Shown: positions 1 through 6,867 of the stretch, one piece after another
Numbering within the stretch: the stretch's first letter is position 1
How the letters are laid out: each line of letters starts with the position of its first letter
Origin: Mailhella sp.
GTDB taxonomy: Bacteria > Desulfobacterota > Desulfovibrionia > Desulfovibrionales > Desulfovibrionaceae
DNA length: 8,409 bases
Direction of reading: 5' to 3'
NCBI GenBank assembly: GCA_017522745.1
Contig: JAFWYI010000141.1
Coordinates: 1 to 8,409 of the forward strand
Notes under the pieces: generated by a model
Database searches by the model: none
Seen by the model: the letters and a program-made list of their open reading frames with translations, nothing else
Told to the model about the DNA's origin: nothing
Made by a program: the position numbers and the translations under genes

Positions 1-1
1 C

Positions 2-280
2 CAGACCATGGTGCAGTGCGCCGTGTATCAGGTGCTGCCCGAAGTGGAAGAAGCCGGCTGCGCCCCTGCTCCTCAGCCCACAGCCCTGCTTTGTGATGCT
101 CTTGCCGCAGAAGGCCTCGACTATCAGTCCGAGACCCACTCCATCCTGCCTAAGTACAGCGTCCTCACCCCCTTCCCCTTCCGCGGTGCCTGTGACATCT
201 GCTTCCTCCGCAAGGATTGCCCCAAGGCCAACGGTCAGGGCGGCGGCATCACCTCCTTCGAACTCGGCGGTCATCAGTAA
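2..280 (+). CDS. C-terminal part of an unrecognised protein with a CX2CX5C cluster (5' partial)
   Basis: This is the end of a gene that enters from the left edge. The frame is open from base 2, and the in-frame ATG at 8 may be internal, so the true start is probably outside the window. About 92 residues are visible. Third codon positions are strongly G/C, like the genes that follow, which supports real coding. Seen directly: a Pro/Ala-rich stretch early on, then a Cys cluster close to the C-terminus of the form CDICFLRKDCP (CX2CX5C), then a Gly-rich tail. The cluster could bind zinc or be redox-active, but that is a guess. I do not recognise the family. The stop codon lies 9 bases before dgkA, and the ribosome binding site of dgkA overlaps it, so the two genes are probably co-transcribed and may be translationally coupled. 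Confidence 0.6.
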   Translation, partial: QTMVQCAVYQVLPEVEEAGCAPAPQPTALLCDALAAEGLDYQSETHSILPKYSVLTPFPFRGACDICFLRKDCPKANGQGGGITSFELGGHQ

Positions 281-289
281 GGGCATCTC

Positions 290-664
290 ATGGATAAGGA
301 AAAGTTCAAGGAAGGCTTTTTCCACATTTTCAAGGCGGCAGGCTATTCCCTTGCAGGACTTGCCACCGGGCTCCGCCTGAGTCTCGCCTTCCGTCAGGAA
401 TTCGCCATACTCCTCCTGCTGATCGTCATGCTCGGCATTTACGGCAAACCCCTGACCACATGGCTCATCGGCATCGGCGCATGGCTGCTCGTCATGATGG
501 CTGAACTCCTGAACACCGCCATCGAAGAAGCCCTCAATCTCATCACCACGGACTACAACATCCATGTGAAGCATGCCAAGGATATGGCCTCTGCCGCGGT
601 CTTCCTTATGCTGATGCTCAATGCCGCGCTGTGGTTCTGCATGTTCGTGCTGTGCCTGTTCTAG
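290..664 (+). CDS. dgkA: Diacylglycerol/undecaprenol kinase, DgkA family
   Basis: Small integral membrane kinase that phosphorylates diacylglycerol (or undecaprenol in some lineages) with ATP, recycling lipid left from envelope synthesis. At 124 aa it has the usual family length. From memory it aligns along its whole length with E. coli DgkA: FKAAGYSLAGL (residues 14-24), AFRQE (33-37), AELLNTAIEE (71-80) and HAKDMASAAV (95-104). Glu79 matches the catalytic Glu76 of E. coli (mature numbering), Glu72 matches Glu69, and Asn75 and Lys97 are also kept. There are three membrane segments, at about 37-52, 57-75 and 100-122. One oddity is that the position of E. coli Glu28, described as a metal ligand with Glu76, reads Ser31 here. 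The start ATG follows AAGGG (279-283), which overlaps the upstream stop codon. Whether it prefers diacylglycerol or undecaprenol cannot be told from the sequence. Confidence 0.93.
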   Translation: MDKEKFKEGFFHIFKAAGYSLAGLATGLRLSLAFRQEFAILLLLIVMLGIYGKPLTTWLIGIGAWLLVMMAELLNTAIEEALNLITTDYNIHVKHAKDMASAAVFLMLMLNAALWFCMFVLCLF

Positions 665-711
665 GGTGCTTTCCGCACCTCTGAAACTCTCTACCTTCGT
701 AAGCGTTATCT

Positions 712-1899
712 ATGGAAACCATCTTCCTTAAAAAAGGCGAGGATCGCCGCCTCCGTGTGGGCCATCTCTGGGTGTTCAGCAACGAAGTGGATGTGAAGCG
801 TTCGCCGCTCACGTCCTTCGCTCCCGGTCAGCCCGTTCTGGTCGCCGATGCCGGAGGTCGTGTGCTTGGTTCCGGCTATGTGAATCCCGCTTCGCTCATC
901 GCTGTCCGCATGGTCAGCCGTAAAGCCGAAGAAGAGCTCGGCCCCGACCTGCTGCGCCGCCGCCTTACCGATGCCCTTGCTCTGCGCCAGCGTATGTTCC
1001 CGCGCCCGTTCTATCGCCTCTGCCACGGCGAAGGCGACTTCCTGCCCGGCCTCGTGGCCGATCGCCACGGTGATCACATCGTCTGCCAGATCACCACGGC
1101 CGGCATGGACGCCCAGACCGACGCCCTTGTGAATATCCTCGACGAGCTTCTTCATCCGACCTCCATCCTGCTGGACAACGATGTGGCCTCCCGCAGTCTC
1201 GAAGGGCTGGAACGCTTCCAGCGCACGGCTCTCGGTTCTGTGCCGGAAGAGACCGTCATCGAAGAAAACGGCATGGAGTATACCATCCCGCTCTCGGGTG
1301 GACAGAAGACCGGCTGGTTCTACGATCAGCGCGTGAACCGTGCCGCACTCACGCCTTTCGTGCAGGCTCAGCCCGGCTGTTCCGTACTCGACGCATTCTG
1401 CTACGCAGGTGCTTTCGGCGCTCTGGCCGCCAAGAACGGCGCCGCGAAGGTGAGCTTCATGGATGCCTCCGCCCACGCTCTCGGTTTTGCCCGCCGCAAC
1501 GCCGAATCTGCCGGAGCCGAGGTGGAGACGCTTCAGGGCGATGCTCTCGGTCTGCTGGCCGATCTGCGCCGCGAAGGACGACAGTTCGACATCGTCTGCC
1601 TCGACCCGCCCGCCTTCATCAAGCGTAAGAAGGACGCCAAGCAGGGGCTCGAAGCCTATACCCGTGTGAACGAACTCGGGCTCGACCTCGTGAAGCCCGG
1701 CGGCATGCTGATGACCTGCTCCTGCTCTCATCACCTTGAGGCGGACGCTCTCCGCAACATGGTCACGCGTGCCGCAGGCAAACGCCGCCGCTTTGCCCGC
1801 CTGCTGTTCCAGGGATTCCAGGGCCCGGATCACCCCATCCATCCGGCCATGCCCGAAACAGCCTACCTCAAGACCTTCCTGTTCCATCTTCCGGAATAA
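712..1899 (+). CDS. rlmI: Class I SAM-dependent rRNA methyltransferase, RlmI-type (23S rRNA m5C)
   Basis: Cytosolic enzyme predicted to methylate a cytosine of 23S rRNA at carbon 5 using S-adenosylmethionine; E. coli RlmI modifies C1962. The 395 aa length is typical of the family. Residues 1-70 look like the N-terminal PUA RNA-binding domain, with GHLWVFSNEV at 17-26. A central domain follows, with GDFLPGLVADRHGDHIV (108-124) and GGQKTGWFYDQR (196-207). The Rossmann-like methyltransferase domain has the SAM-binding DAFCYAGAFG (227-236), the motif IV loop DPPAF (299-303), and TCSCSHH (335-341) with the candidate catalytic cysteine. The start ATG lacks a clear Shine-Dalgarno sequence but gives an N-terminus of family form. 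The gene begins 47 bases after dgkA and ends just before a terminator, so it is probably the last gene of that transcript. Exact target position is inferred from the family. Confidence 0.92.
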   Translation: METIFLKKGEDRRLRVGHLWVFSNEVDVKRSPLTSFAPGQPVLVADAGGRVLGSGYVNPASLIAVRMVSRKAEEELGPDLLRRRLTDALALRQRMFPRPFYRLCHGEGDFLPGLVADRHGDHIVCQITTAGMDAQTDALVNILDELLHPTSILLDNDVASRSLEGLERFQRTALGSVPEETVIEENGMEYTIPLSGGQKTGWFYDQRVNRAALTPFVQAQPGCSVLDAFCYAGAFGALAAKNGAAKVSFMDASAHALGFARRNAESAGAEVETLQGDALGLLADLRREGRQFDIVCLDPPAFIKRKKDAKQGLEAYTRVNELGLDLVKPGGMLMTCSCSHHLEADALRNMVTRAAGKRRRFARLLFQGFQGPDHPIHPAMPETAYLKTFLFHLPE

Positions 1900-1905
1900 A
1901 ACGAA

Positions 1906-1938
1906 CGGCTCCGTACTCTTGCGGGGCCGCTCTTTTTT
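1906..1938 (+). terminator. Rho-independent terminator after rlmI
   Basis: The arms CGGCTCCGT (1906-1914) and GCGGGGCCG (1921-1929) form a 9 bp stem with two G.U pairs around a 6-base loop. It is followed by CTCTTTTTT (1930-1938). It starts 7 bases after the rlmI stop codon and separates the left gene block from the aminotransferase. Confidence 0.85.
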
Positions 1939-2004
1939 CTATACCGTCTATCACGCAACCTATTCCAACAATCCTTTCCATCTTCAATACAAAGAGGTCT
2001 CGCC

Positions 2005-3153
2005 ATGTCTTTTCAGGCAACCCGCATGCTCACTCCGGGCCCCACTCCCATTCCCGACCGTGTTCGTCTGGCCATGGCCGCTCCCCTGCCCCATCACCGT
2101 AAAGACGCCTTCAAGCAGATCATGGCCGAAAACCAGGCCATGCTCCGTCAGCTTTTCTGCACCGAAGGTCCGGTCATCCCGCTGGCCAGCTCCGGCACCG
2201 GCTCCATGACGGCGGCCGCCTTCAACCTGTTCGAACCCGGTGAAAAAGTTCTGGTCGCCACGGCAGGTTACTTCGGCAATCGCTGGCTCGACATCGTGAA
2301 GATGCGCGGCCTCGACCCTGTCGTTCTGCGCCGTGAGGCCGGGCAGTCCATCGAAGCCGAAGATATCCGAGCCGCGCTGGATGCCGACCCCGCCATCCGC
2401 GGCGTGTTCATGCAGATCTCCGAAACGTCCACCGGCGTGCTCCATCCTATCCAGGACGTAGCCGCCGTCACCCGTGACCGCAATGTCCTCCTCGTGGCCG
2501 ACGGTATCTCTGCGGTGTCCATATCCCCTGTCCGCATGGATGAATGGGGCATCGACTGCCTGCTCACCGGCTCGCAGAAGGGCCTCATGCTGCCTCCCGG
2601 TCTGGCCTTCATCGCCCTTTCTCCCCGCGCATGGGCCCGCGCCGAACAGATCAGCCCCAACTGCTACTACTTCGACCTTGTGGGCGAACGCACCCAGTGC
2701 GCCAAGAACCAGACGCATTACACCTCGCCCATCAGCCTGCTCGTCGGTCTGAACGAAGCCCTCAAGATGCTCTTCGAGTTCGGCATGGACAACGTGTTCA
2801 AGAAGCAGCGCGCCCTCACCTGCATGGCCCGCGCCGGCATCAAAGCTATGGGACTCGAACCTATGGTGAAAGATGAGAAGCGTTGTACGTGGGGCCTTAC
2901 CAGCATCCGCCTGCCCGATGACATGCAGGCCAGCCCCATCATCGCCAATGCCTACAAGGAATGGGGCGTCATCCTTACCGCTGGTCAGGCTGACCTGAAG
3001 GAAAAGGTCGTCCGCCTCGCCCACATGGGCTGGGTGGACTGGGCCGACATCACCGCCGCCCTGCATGCTCTGGCCTACAGCCTGCCGGAAAAACCGCAGG
3101 GCGCCTATCTCGAAGCCGCCCTCGCCGCCTACCACAAGGCTCTGGCAGAATAG
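2005..3153 (+). CDS. Class V PLP-dependent aminotransferase, alanine/serine-glyoxylate type
   Basis: Predicted cytosolic aminotransferase of fold type I, class V, which moves an amino group between a small amino acid (alanine or serine) and a 2-oxo acid such as glyoxylate or pyruvate. The 382 aa length fits the family. The N-terminal LTPGPTPIP (9-17) is the usual substrate-loop signature. SSGTGSMTAA (62-71) is the phosphate-binding loop. Asp166 in VADGISA should hold the pyridine nitrogen, and Lys192 in TGSQKGLMLPPG is the Schiff-base lysine. Arg337 in VVRLAHMG is the expected substrate carboxylate ligand. The start is fixed by AGAGG (1993-1997), 7 bases upstream. Terminators on both sides make it a single-gene unit, but I found no convincing promoter box. 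The exact substrate pair is unknown: alanine-glyoxylate, serine-glyoxylate and serine-pyruvate are all possible. Confidence 0.9.
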   Translation: MSFQATRMLTPGPTPIPDRVRLAMAAPLPHHRKDAFKQIMAENQAMLRQLFCTEGPVIPLASSGTGSMTAAAFNLFEPGEKVLVATAGYFGNRWLDIVKMRGLDPVVLRREAGQSIEAEDIRAALDADPAIRGVFMQISETSTGVLHPIQDVAAVTRDRNVLLVADGISAVSISPVRMDEWGIDCLLTGSQKGLMLPPGLAFIALSPRAWARAEQISPNCYYFDLVGERTQCAKNQTHYTSPISLLVGLNEALKMLFEFGMDNVFKKQRALTCMARAGIKAMGLEPMVKDEKRCTWGLTSIRLPDDMQASPIIANAYKEWGVILTAGQADLKEKVVRLAHMGWVDWADITAALHALAYSLPEKPQGAYLEAALAAYHKALAE

Positions 3154-3174
3154 CCTCCCCTCTTCGTGTATCTC

Positions 3175-3200
3175 AGCCCCGGTCCGCCGGGGCTTTTTTT
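3175..3200 (+). terminator. Rho-independent terminator after the aminotransferase gene
   Basis: A perfect 8 bp stem is formed by AGCCCCGG (3175-3182) and CCGGGGCT (3187-3194) with a 4-base loop, running straight into seven T residues (3194-3200). It lies 21 bases after the aminotransferase stop codon and insulates the downstream cassette from read-through. Confidence 0.95.
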
Positions 3201-3308
3201 ATGTCAAAATAGAGCTTTTTGCTTTATATGTGAATTTTTTTATTACATTATCGCTTACTTTTATAAATTTATATCTTAAAACATATTGAAATAATATAAA
3301 GTTATATA
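3201..3308 (+). promoter_or_regulatory. AT-rich upstream region of the sigma-54 promoter (probable activator-binding region)
   Basis: This stretch has no gene. It is very AT-rich and contrasts sharply with the GC-rich coding DNA on both sides. It sits where the upstream activator sites of a sigma-54 promoter are normally found. Visible structure is limited: a 12 bp all-A/T palindrome TATAAATTTATA (3262-3273), and an 11-of-13 match to the IHF consensus on the minus strand (3279-3291). Neither is convincing alone, because such matches are common in AT-rich DNA. No clear pair of repeated dyads stands out as activator sites. Confidence 0.45.
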
Positions 3309-3324
3309 TGGCACGAAATTTGCA
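3309..3324 (+). promoter_or_regulatory. Sigma-54 (RpoN) -24/-12 promoter
   Basis: TGGCACGAAATTTGCA matches the consensus TGGCACG-N4-TTGCA exactly. GG is at 3310-3311 and GC at 3322-3323, with the required 10 bases between them. Transcription should begin near 3335, giving a leader of about 44 bases before the permease start. Promoters of this class need an AAA+ activator, and one is encoded at 6868-8409 in the same cassette. Confidence 0.93.
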
Positions 3325-3365
3325 TTGTCTAGAACAAAGCTAATATTCTGTCATGTACCACACTC

Positions 3366-3371
3366 AGGAGG
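3366..3371 (+). promoter_or_regulatory. Ribosome binding site of the permease gene
   Basis: AGGAGG lies 7 bases before the ATG at 3379. This decides the start against an in-frame TTG at 3325, which would lie upstream of the predicted transcription start. Confidence 0.9.
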
Positions 3372-3378
3372 AAGAGGT

Positions 3379-4863
3379 ATGACCCCAAAGACAAAGCAAG
3401 TTTGTGCACTGCTGGCAGGCCCGCTGGTTGCAGCTATCCTGCTCATGATCGACCCCCTGCCCGGGCTCACCCCCTTGGGCATGAAAGCCCTTGCAGGTGC
3501 GTTATGGTTTCTCATCTGGCTGATGTTCGAACCTATTTCGCTGGTCGCAGCCTCTGTCTGGGCTGTGGTCATTTTCGTCATTCTTGGCGTGACAACTCCC
3601 AAACAGGCGTTCTCCTATTTTGGCACACCAACGATCATGCTGCTCTTTGGCGCTACCATGATCCTTGGCGTATGGACGGAAAGCAATTTCATCCAGCGCT
3701 ATTCCATCAAGGCGCTCACCATGCCCTTCATCAAGGGCAAAACGAAGAACTTCATCTTTGCCTTCGTAGCCGCCGCCTCCATACTTTCCTGCATCACGCC
3801 GAACATACCTGTTGTTATTCTCTTCTGTACGCTGGCTACGACCATTGCCAAAGAATTCAATATCAAGCCCGGTGAAGGCAACCTTATCCGTATGCTCTGC
3901 GTACTGTCCCTGTTCTGTGCCAACGTAGGCGGCATCGCCACACCTCTGGGCGGCGCTCCGAACATGACCACCATCGCTATGACCAGCAAGATGCTCAACA
4001 CGCAGATCGAATTCTGGCAGTGGTGTATGATCGGCATCCCGGTAGCCGCTGCGGTCATGCTGGTGAGCACCATTGTCTGCTTCTATCTGTTCCCGTTGAA
4101 AGAAAACGAAAGGCACACGCTTCCCTTTGCCGCCAGCTTCCTGCGCGAAAAAGAAGAAAAGCTCGGCCCCATCAGCCGTTATGAAAAGATCGCCGTCGTC
4201 GTCATGGCCTTCGCTATGTTCATGTGGGTAGTGGTACCGCCGCTCATGGGTCCCCTCGGACTGAAGAAGTATGCTGCCCTCACCGGCGCTCCCTTTGTCG
4301 CCATGGCCATTGCAGCTCTGCTGCTCGTCATTCCCGTCCGTACCGATGAAAAGACCGGTCGTTTCGTCTTTGCCATGAGCTGGCCCCAGTCGCAGAAAAA
4401 CATCCTGTGGGGTGTTCTCGTTCTTATCATGGCTTCTACACTTATGGGCGACGCCCTCGTCAAGGGTGGCATCGATAAGTGGATGGCTTCCGGTATCAGC
4501 AATGCCCTTGGAGATATCTCCACCTTCTGGGCATGGACGTCTCTTGTTTTCCTTACCGGTTTTGTCTCTCAGTTTGCGGCGAACTCCGGCACCATTACTT
4601 TGTTCGTGCCCATCACAGTGGCTCTTGCCCCGGTGTACGGCTTCCATCCTCTGGCCGCCTGCATTACGGTAGGTATCGCCGCCAACCTCGCGTCCATGTT
4701 CCCATTCTCCGCGCCTCCTGTAGCAGTGGCCGTGGAAAGCTCCGGTGCGTACATCAAGCCTACGGATTTTGCCATCGGTGGTTTCATCATCCTCGTACTG
4801 GGAACCGCCGCCATCATGGCCGTTGCATGGCCGCTGGCTGGAATGATCTTCCCGCCCATGTAA
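3379..4863 (+). CDS. SLC13/DASS-type anion permease with divergent substrate motifs
   Basis: Inner-membrane transporter of 494 aa, predicted to import an organic anion by sodium or proton symport, as in the divalent anion:sodium symporter family. Membrane segments alternate with short loops throughout, for example at about residues 8-24, 36-70 and 84-99, and 271-290 and 304-320. Family features are present: two re-entrant hairpin regions at about 132-158 and 392-415, the glycine-rich GGIATPLGGAPN (184-195), and a final GIAANLASMFPFSAPP segment (432-447). In characterised dicarboxylate carriers such as VcINDY both hairpin tips carry Ser-Asn-Thr. Here they read Pro141-Asn142-Ile143 and Ala401-Asn402-Ser403: the asparagines remain but their neighbours differ. 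The late Thr-Pro-Pro-Asn is Ala-Pro-Pro-Val. The substrate may therefore not be an ordinary C4-dicarboxylate. This is the first gene behind the sigma-54 promoter; the ferredoxin gene follows after 33 bases. Confidence 0.85.
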   Translation: MTPKTKQVCALLAGPLVAAILLMIDPLPGLTPLGMKALAGALWFLIWLMFEPISLVAASVWAVVIFVILGVTTPKQAFSYFGTPTIMLLFGATMILGVWTESNFIQRYSIKALTMPFIKGKTKNFIFAFVAAASILSCITPNIPVVILFCTLATTIAKEFNIKPGEGNLIRMLCVLSLFCANVGGIATPLGGAPNMTTIAMTSKMLNTQIEFWQWCMIGIPVAAAVMLVSTIVCFYLFPLKENERHTLPFAASFLREKEEKLGPISRYEKIAVVVMAFAMFMWVVVPPLMGPLGLKKYAALTGAPFVAMAIAALLLVIPVRTDEKTGRFVFAMSWPQSQKNILWGVLVLIMASTLMGDALVKGGIDKWMASGISNALGDISTFWAWTSLVFLTGFVSQFAANSGTITLFVPITVALAPVYGFHPLAACITVGIAANLASMFPFSAPPVAVAVESSGAYIKPTDFAIGGFIILVLGTAAIMAVAWPLAGMIFPPM

Positions 4864-4896
4864 TCCATCTCCCCTAACTAACACAAGGAAATCATC

Positions 4897-5139
4897 ATGC
4901 CTCCAGTCATCGATCCCGCACTGTGCAAGAAATGCGGCCGCTGTGCAGATATCTGCAACTCTCACATCTTCTACTTCAACCGAGATGCCCGCGAGGTGCC
5001 TGTCGTCCGCTATCCTGAAGAATGCTGGCACTGCGACTGCTGTGTGCTGGAATGCCCCGCTAAGGCCATCACTTTGCGTATCCCCCTCCCCTTCACCATG
5101 TTGCACGTCCCTTCCAACACTCTTAAGCCCAGGAGCTGA
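4897..5139 (+). CDS. Short 2x[4Fe-4S] ferredoxin resembling the N-terminal part of AprB
   Basis: Cytoplasmic electron carrier of 80 aa that should bind two [4Fe-4S] clusters. The cysteine sets are C10-X2-C13-X2-C16-X3-C20 and C43-X2-C46-X2-C49-X3-C53-Pro. The second set reads CWHCDCCVLECP and is very close to the CWECYSCVKMCP segment of AprB, the iron-sulfur subunit of dissimilatory APS reductase. The Trp44 position corresponds to the AprB tryptophan that bridges FAD and the nearer cluster. AprB is about 150 aa and has a long C-terminal tail wrapping AprA; that tail is missing, and the first cluster loop is shorter. AAGGA (4885-4889) lies 7 bases before the ATG. The gene ends 2 bases before the flavoprotein start, so the two are probably made in equal amounts as a complex. 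Confidence 0.9.
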   Translation: MPPVIDPALCKKCGRCADICNSHIFYFNRDAREVPVVRYPEECWHCDCCVLECPAKAITLRIPLPFTMLHVPSNTLKPRS

Positions 5140-5141
5140 AC

Positions 5142-6818
5142 ATGATACCCATCAGTGCCAGATATGATTGTGACTTCGCCATCGTAGGCGGCGGCATCGG
5201 CGGTCTCATGGCCGGCATCGCGGCCAAAGATGCAGGTGCGGAACGAGTTATCATTTTTGAAAAATGTCATCCCCTGCGTAGTGGTTCCGGCGCCATGGGC
5301 AACGACCACTTCCGCTGCTGGCTGGAAGAAGAACACGGCCCGCTGGAAGATCTCGTACGACAGACCCTTGCCAGCCCCATCGGTCAGGTGCGCGATCCCC
5401 TTCTGCTCCGCCAGTCTCTGGAAAAAAGCTTCGATATCGTGAAGATGTGGGATGAATGGGGCATTGAAATGCGCCCCACCGGCAAATATGAGTTTATGGG
5501 GCATGCCTTCCCTGGCAAGCCGCGCCCCACGCTCAAATATAACGGTACCAAGCAGAAGAAGGTTCTCACGGATCAGGCGAAAAAGCGTGGCGTGGAAATA
5601 CTCAATCACCATCCCGTACTGGAACTCTTCAAACAGGAAGGACGTATTGCCGGTCTGCTCGCTCTGGACATGACCAAGGAAGAACCCTCCTTCGTTCTGG
5701 TGCGCTCCAAGACCGTGTTGCTCTCCACCGGCCATACCAGCCGCCTTTATATCACAGGCCCCACTCCGGCCTATATGTTCAACACCTCGCACTGTCCCAA
5801 CAACGCCGGTGGTCAGGCTCTCGGCTGGCGTATCGGTGCCAAGCTGGTGAACATGGAGATCCCCTATCGTCATGCAGGCCCCAAGTTCTTCGCCCGCTCC
5901 GGCAAGGGCACATGGATAGGTGTATATCGTTACCCGGATGGTCGCCCCATCGGTCCGTTCGCAACCAAGCCCGATATCTACTACGGCGATATCACGGGTG
6001 ACGTATGGAACACAGCCTTCTCCGATGTTCTGCGCGATGGCTCCGGCCCCGCATATCAGGACTGCTCGGGGGCCACCCCCGAACAGCTGGCCTTCCAGCG
6101 TAAGGCTTTTTTCTCCGAGGGACTGAGCGCCATGGTCAACTACATGGATGACAAGAAGCTCGACCCTGCGGAAAACGCCTTTGAGTTCATGCCCTACGAG
6201 CCCACACTCCATGGGCGCGGTATTGAGATTAATGAACGGGCTGAAACTTCCGTTCCCGGTCTGTTCGCCGCAGGCGATATGGTAGGCAACGGCGGTGCAG
6301 GCATCCATCCTGCAGCATACTTTGGTATGATAGGTGGTCAGAATGCCGCTGCAGATGCCCGCAATCTAGACTTTCTGCCCCTGGAAGAGAACGAACAGGT
6401 TCAGGAACGTATGGCCTTCTACTCCTCTTTTGCAGAGCGGAAGGTTGGCCCGGACTGGCGGGAAGCCAACTTTGCTCTCCAGCAGATCATGAGTGACTAC
6501 GCTCCGGCCGGCCCTGAACGAGTTCGTACCGAAAACATCCTCAATGCCGGCATCGCCTATCTGGAACAGATGCGGCAGGAAATGTTTGAAACGGCTATCG
6601 CCCCCAACTCCCATACCCTTATGCGTCTGGCTGAAGTCATCGACCTCAGCGACTGCGGCCTAGCTATCATGCATGCCGCCAAGGCCAGGCAGGAAAGCCG
6701 CGCCTATCATAGACGAGCCGATTTCCGCTTCACCAACCCCCTGCTGGCGGAAAAACAGCTCAATGTCTTCCTGGAAAACGGCGAGGTGAAAACCGAATAC
6801 AGGAATAAATGGAAGTAA
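5142..6818 (+). CDS. FAD-dependent oxidoreductase of the fumarate reductase/AprA flavoprotein superfamily
   Basis: Predicted cytoplasmic flavoprotein of 558 aa without signal peptide or membrane segment. The N-terminal FAD fold has IVGGGIGGLMAG (14-25) and Glu40 in IIFEKCHPLRSGSGAMG as the likely ribose ligand. A second FAD contact is GLFAAGDMVGNGGAGIHPAA (373-392). A helical C-terminal domain ends with ARQESRAYHRRADFRFTNP (515-533), close to the EESRYPGFYYRADF segment near the end of AprA. EFMPYEPTLHGRGIEI (348-363) matches the region of AprA beginning EIMPTEPYLLGSHSG, but the Gly-Cys-Cys-Gly that follows in AprA is absent. AprA is also longer (roughly 630-660 aa). It is therefore unlikely to be APS reductase itself. 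Candidate substrate-binding residues include His121, Arg243, His244, Arg252, His357 and Arg359, by position only. AGGAG (5131-5135) precedes the start and overlaps the ferredoxin end. With the adjacent ferredoxin it probably reduces or oxidises the substrate imported by the permease. Confidence 0.85.
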   Translation: MIPISARYDCDFAIVGGGIGGLMAGIAAKDAGAERVIIFEKCHPLRSGSGAMGNDHFRCWLEEEHGPLEDLVRQTLASPIGQVRDPLLLRQSLEKSFDIVKMWDEWGIEMRPTGKYEFMGHAFPGKPRPTLKYNGTKQKKVLTDQAKKRGVEILNHHPVLELFKQEGRIAGLLALDMTKEEPSFVLVRSKTVLLSTGHTSRLYITGPTPAYMFNTSHCPNNAGGQALGWRIGAKLVNMEIPYRHAGPKFFARSGKGTWIGVYRYPDGRPIGPFATKPDIYYGDITGDVWNTAFSDVLRDGSGPAYQDCSGATPEQLAFQRKAFFSEGLSAMVNYMDDKKLDPAENAFEFMPYEPTLHGRGIEINERAETSVPGLFAAGDMVGNGGAGIHPAAYFGMIGGQNAAADARNLDFLPLEENEQVQERMAFYSSFAERKVGPDWREANFALQQIMSDYAPAGPERVRTENILNAGIAYLEQMRQEMFETAIAPNSHTLMRLAEVIDLSDCGLAIMHAAKARQESRAYHRRADFRFTNPLLAEKQLNVFLENGEVKTEYRNKWK

Positions 6819-6829
6819 AAACCTCAAAC

Positions 6830-6859
6830 CGGCGGAGTCGTACTTGTGCGGCTCCGCCG
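6830..6859 (+). other. Strong stem-loop between the flavoprotein and activator genes
   Basis: CGGCGGAGTCG (6830-6840) and CGGCTCCGCCG (6849-6859) form an 11 bp stem with one G.U pair around an 8-base loop. No T run follows, so it is not a standard intrinsic terminator on the + strand. It could reduce read-through, protect the 3' end of the operon mRNA, or influence translation of the activator, whose first candidate ATG lies 8 bases downstream. Confidence 0.7.
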
Positions 6860-6867
6860 CTGTGGTT

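Noticed and set aside
664..680. Small hairpin GGTGC/GCACC just after dgkA
   Set aside because: The stem is only about 5 bp and no T run follows, so it is not supported as a terminator.
706..1887. Long minus-strand open frame (393 aa) across rlmI
   Set aside because: It is the antisense of a well-recognised methyltransferase. The predicted protein has no recognisable motif, and long antisense frames are expected in GC-rich coding DNA.
1984..3135. Minus-strand open frame (383 aa) opposite the aminotransferase
   Set aside because: The + strand protein has all the PLP enzyme motifs. The antisense translation is low-complexity Gly/His/Asp-rich sequence typical of a shadow frame.
3229..3247. CRP/FNR-like dyad TGTGA...TTACA in the AT-rich region
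   Set aside because: The half-sites are separated by 9 bases instead of the usual 6 for CRP, and the second half is imperfect. Chance matches are likely in such AT-rich DNA.
3325..3378. N-terminal extension of the permease from a TTG at 3325
   Set aside because: It would start inside the promoter region before the expected transcription start near 3335. The ATG at 3379 has an AGGAGG site at good spacing.
3502..5106. Very long minus-strand open frame (534 aa) opposite the permease and ferredoxin genes
   Set aside because: It is polar and rich in His, Asp, Glu and Gly with no family motifs, as expected for the complement of a hydrophobic membrane protein. It also spans two clear + strand genes.
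5010..6308. Minus-strand open frame (432 aa) opposite the flavoprotein
   Set aside because: It lies over unmistakable FAD-binding motifs on the + strand and shows no motif of its own.
4897..6818. Calling the pair a genuine APS reductase (AprBA)
   Set aside because: The ferredoxin lacks the long AprB tail. The flavoprotein is shorter than AprA and lacks its Gly-Cys-Cys-Gly segment, and the neighbours are a permease and an activator rather than sulfate-reduction genes.
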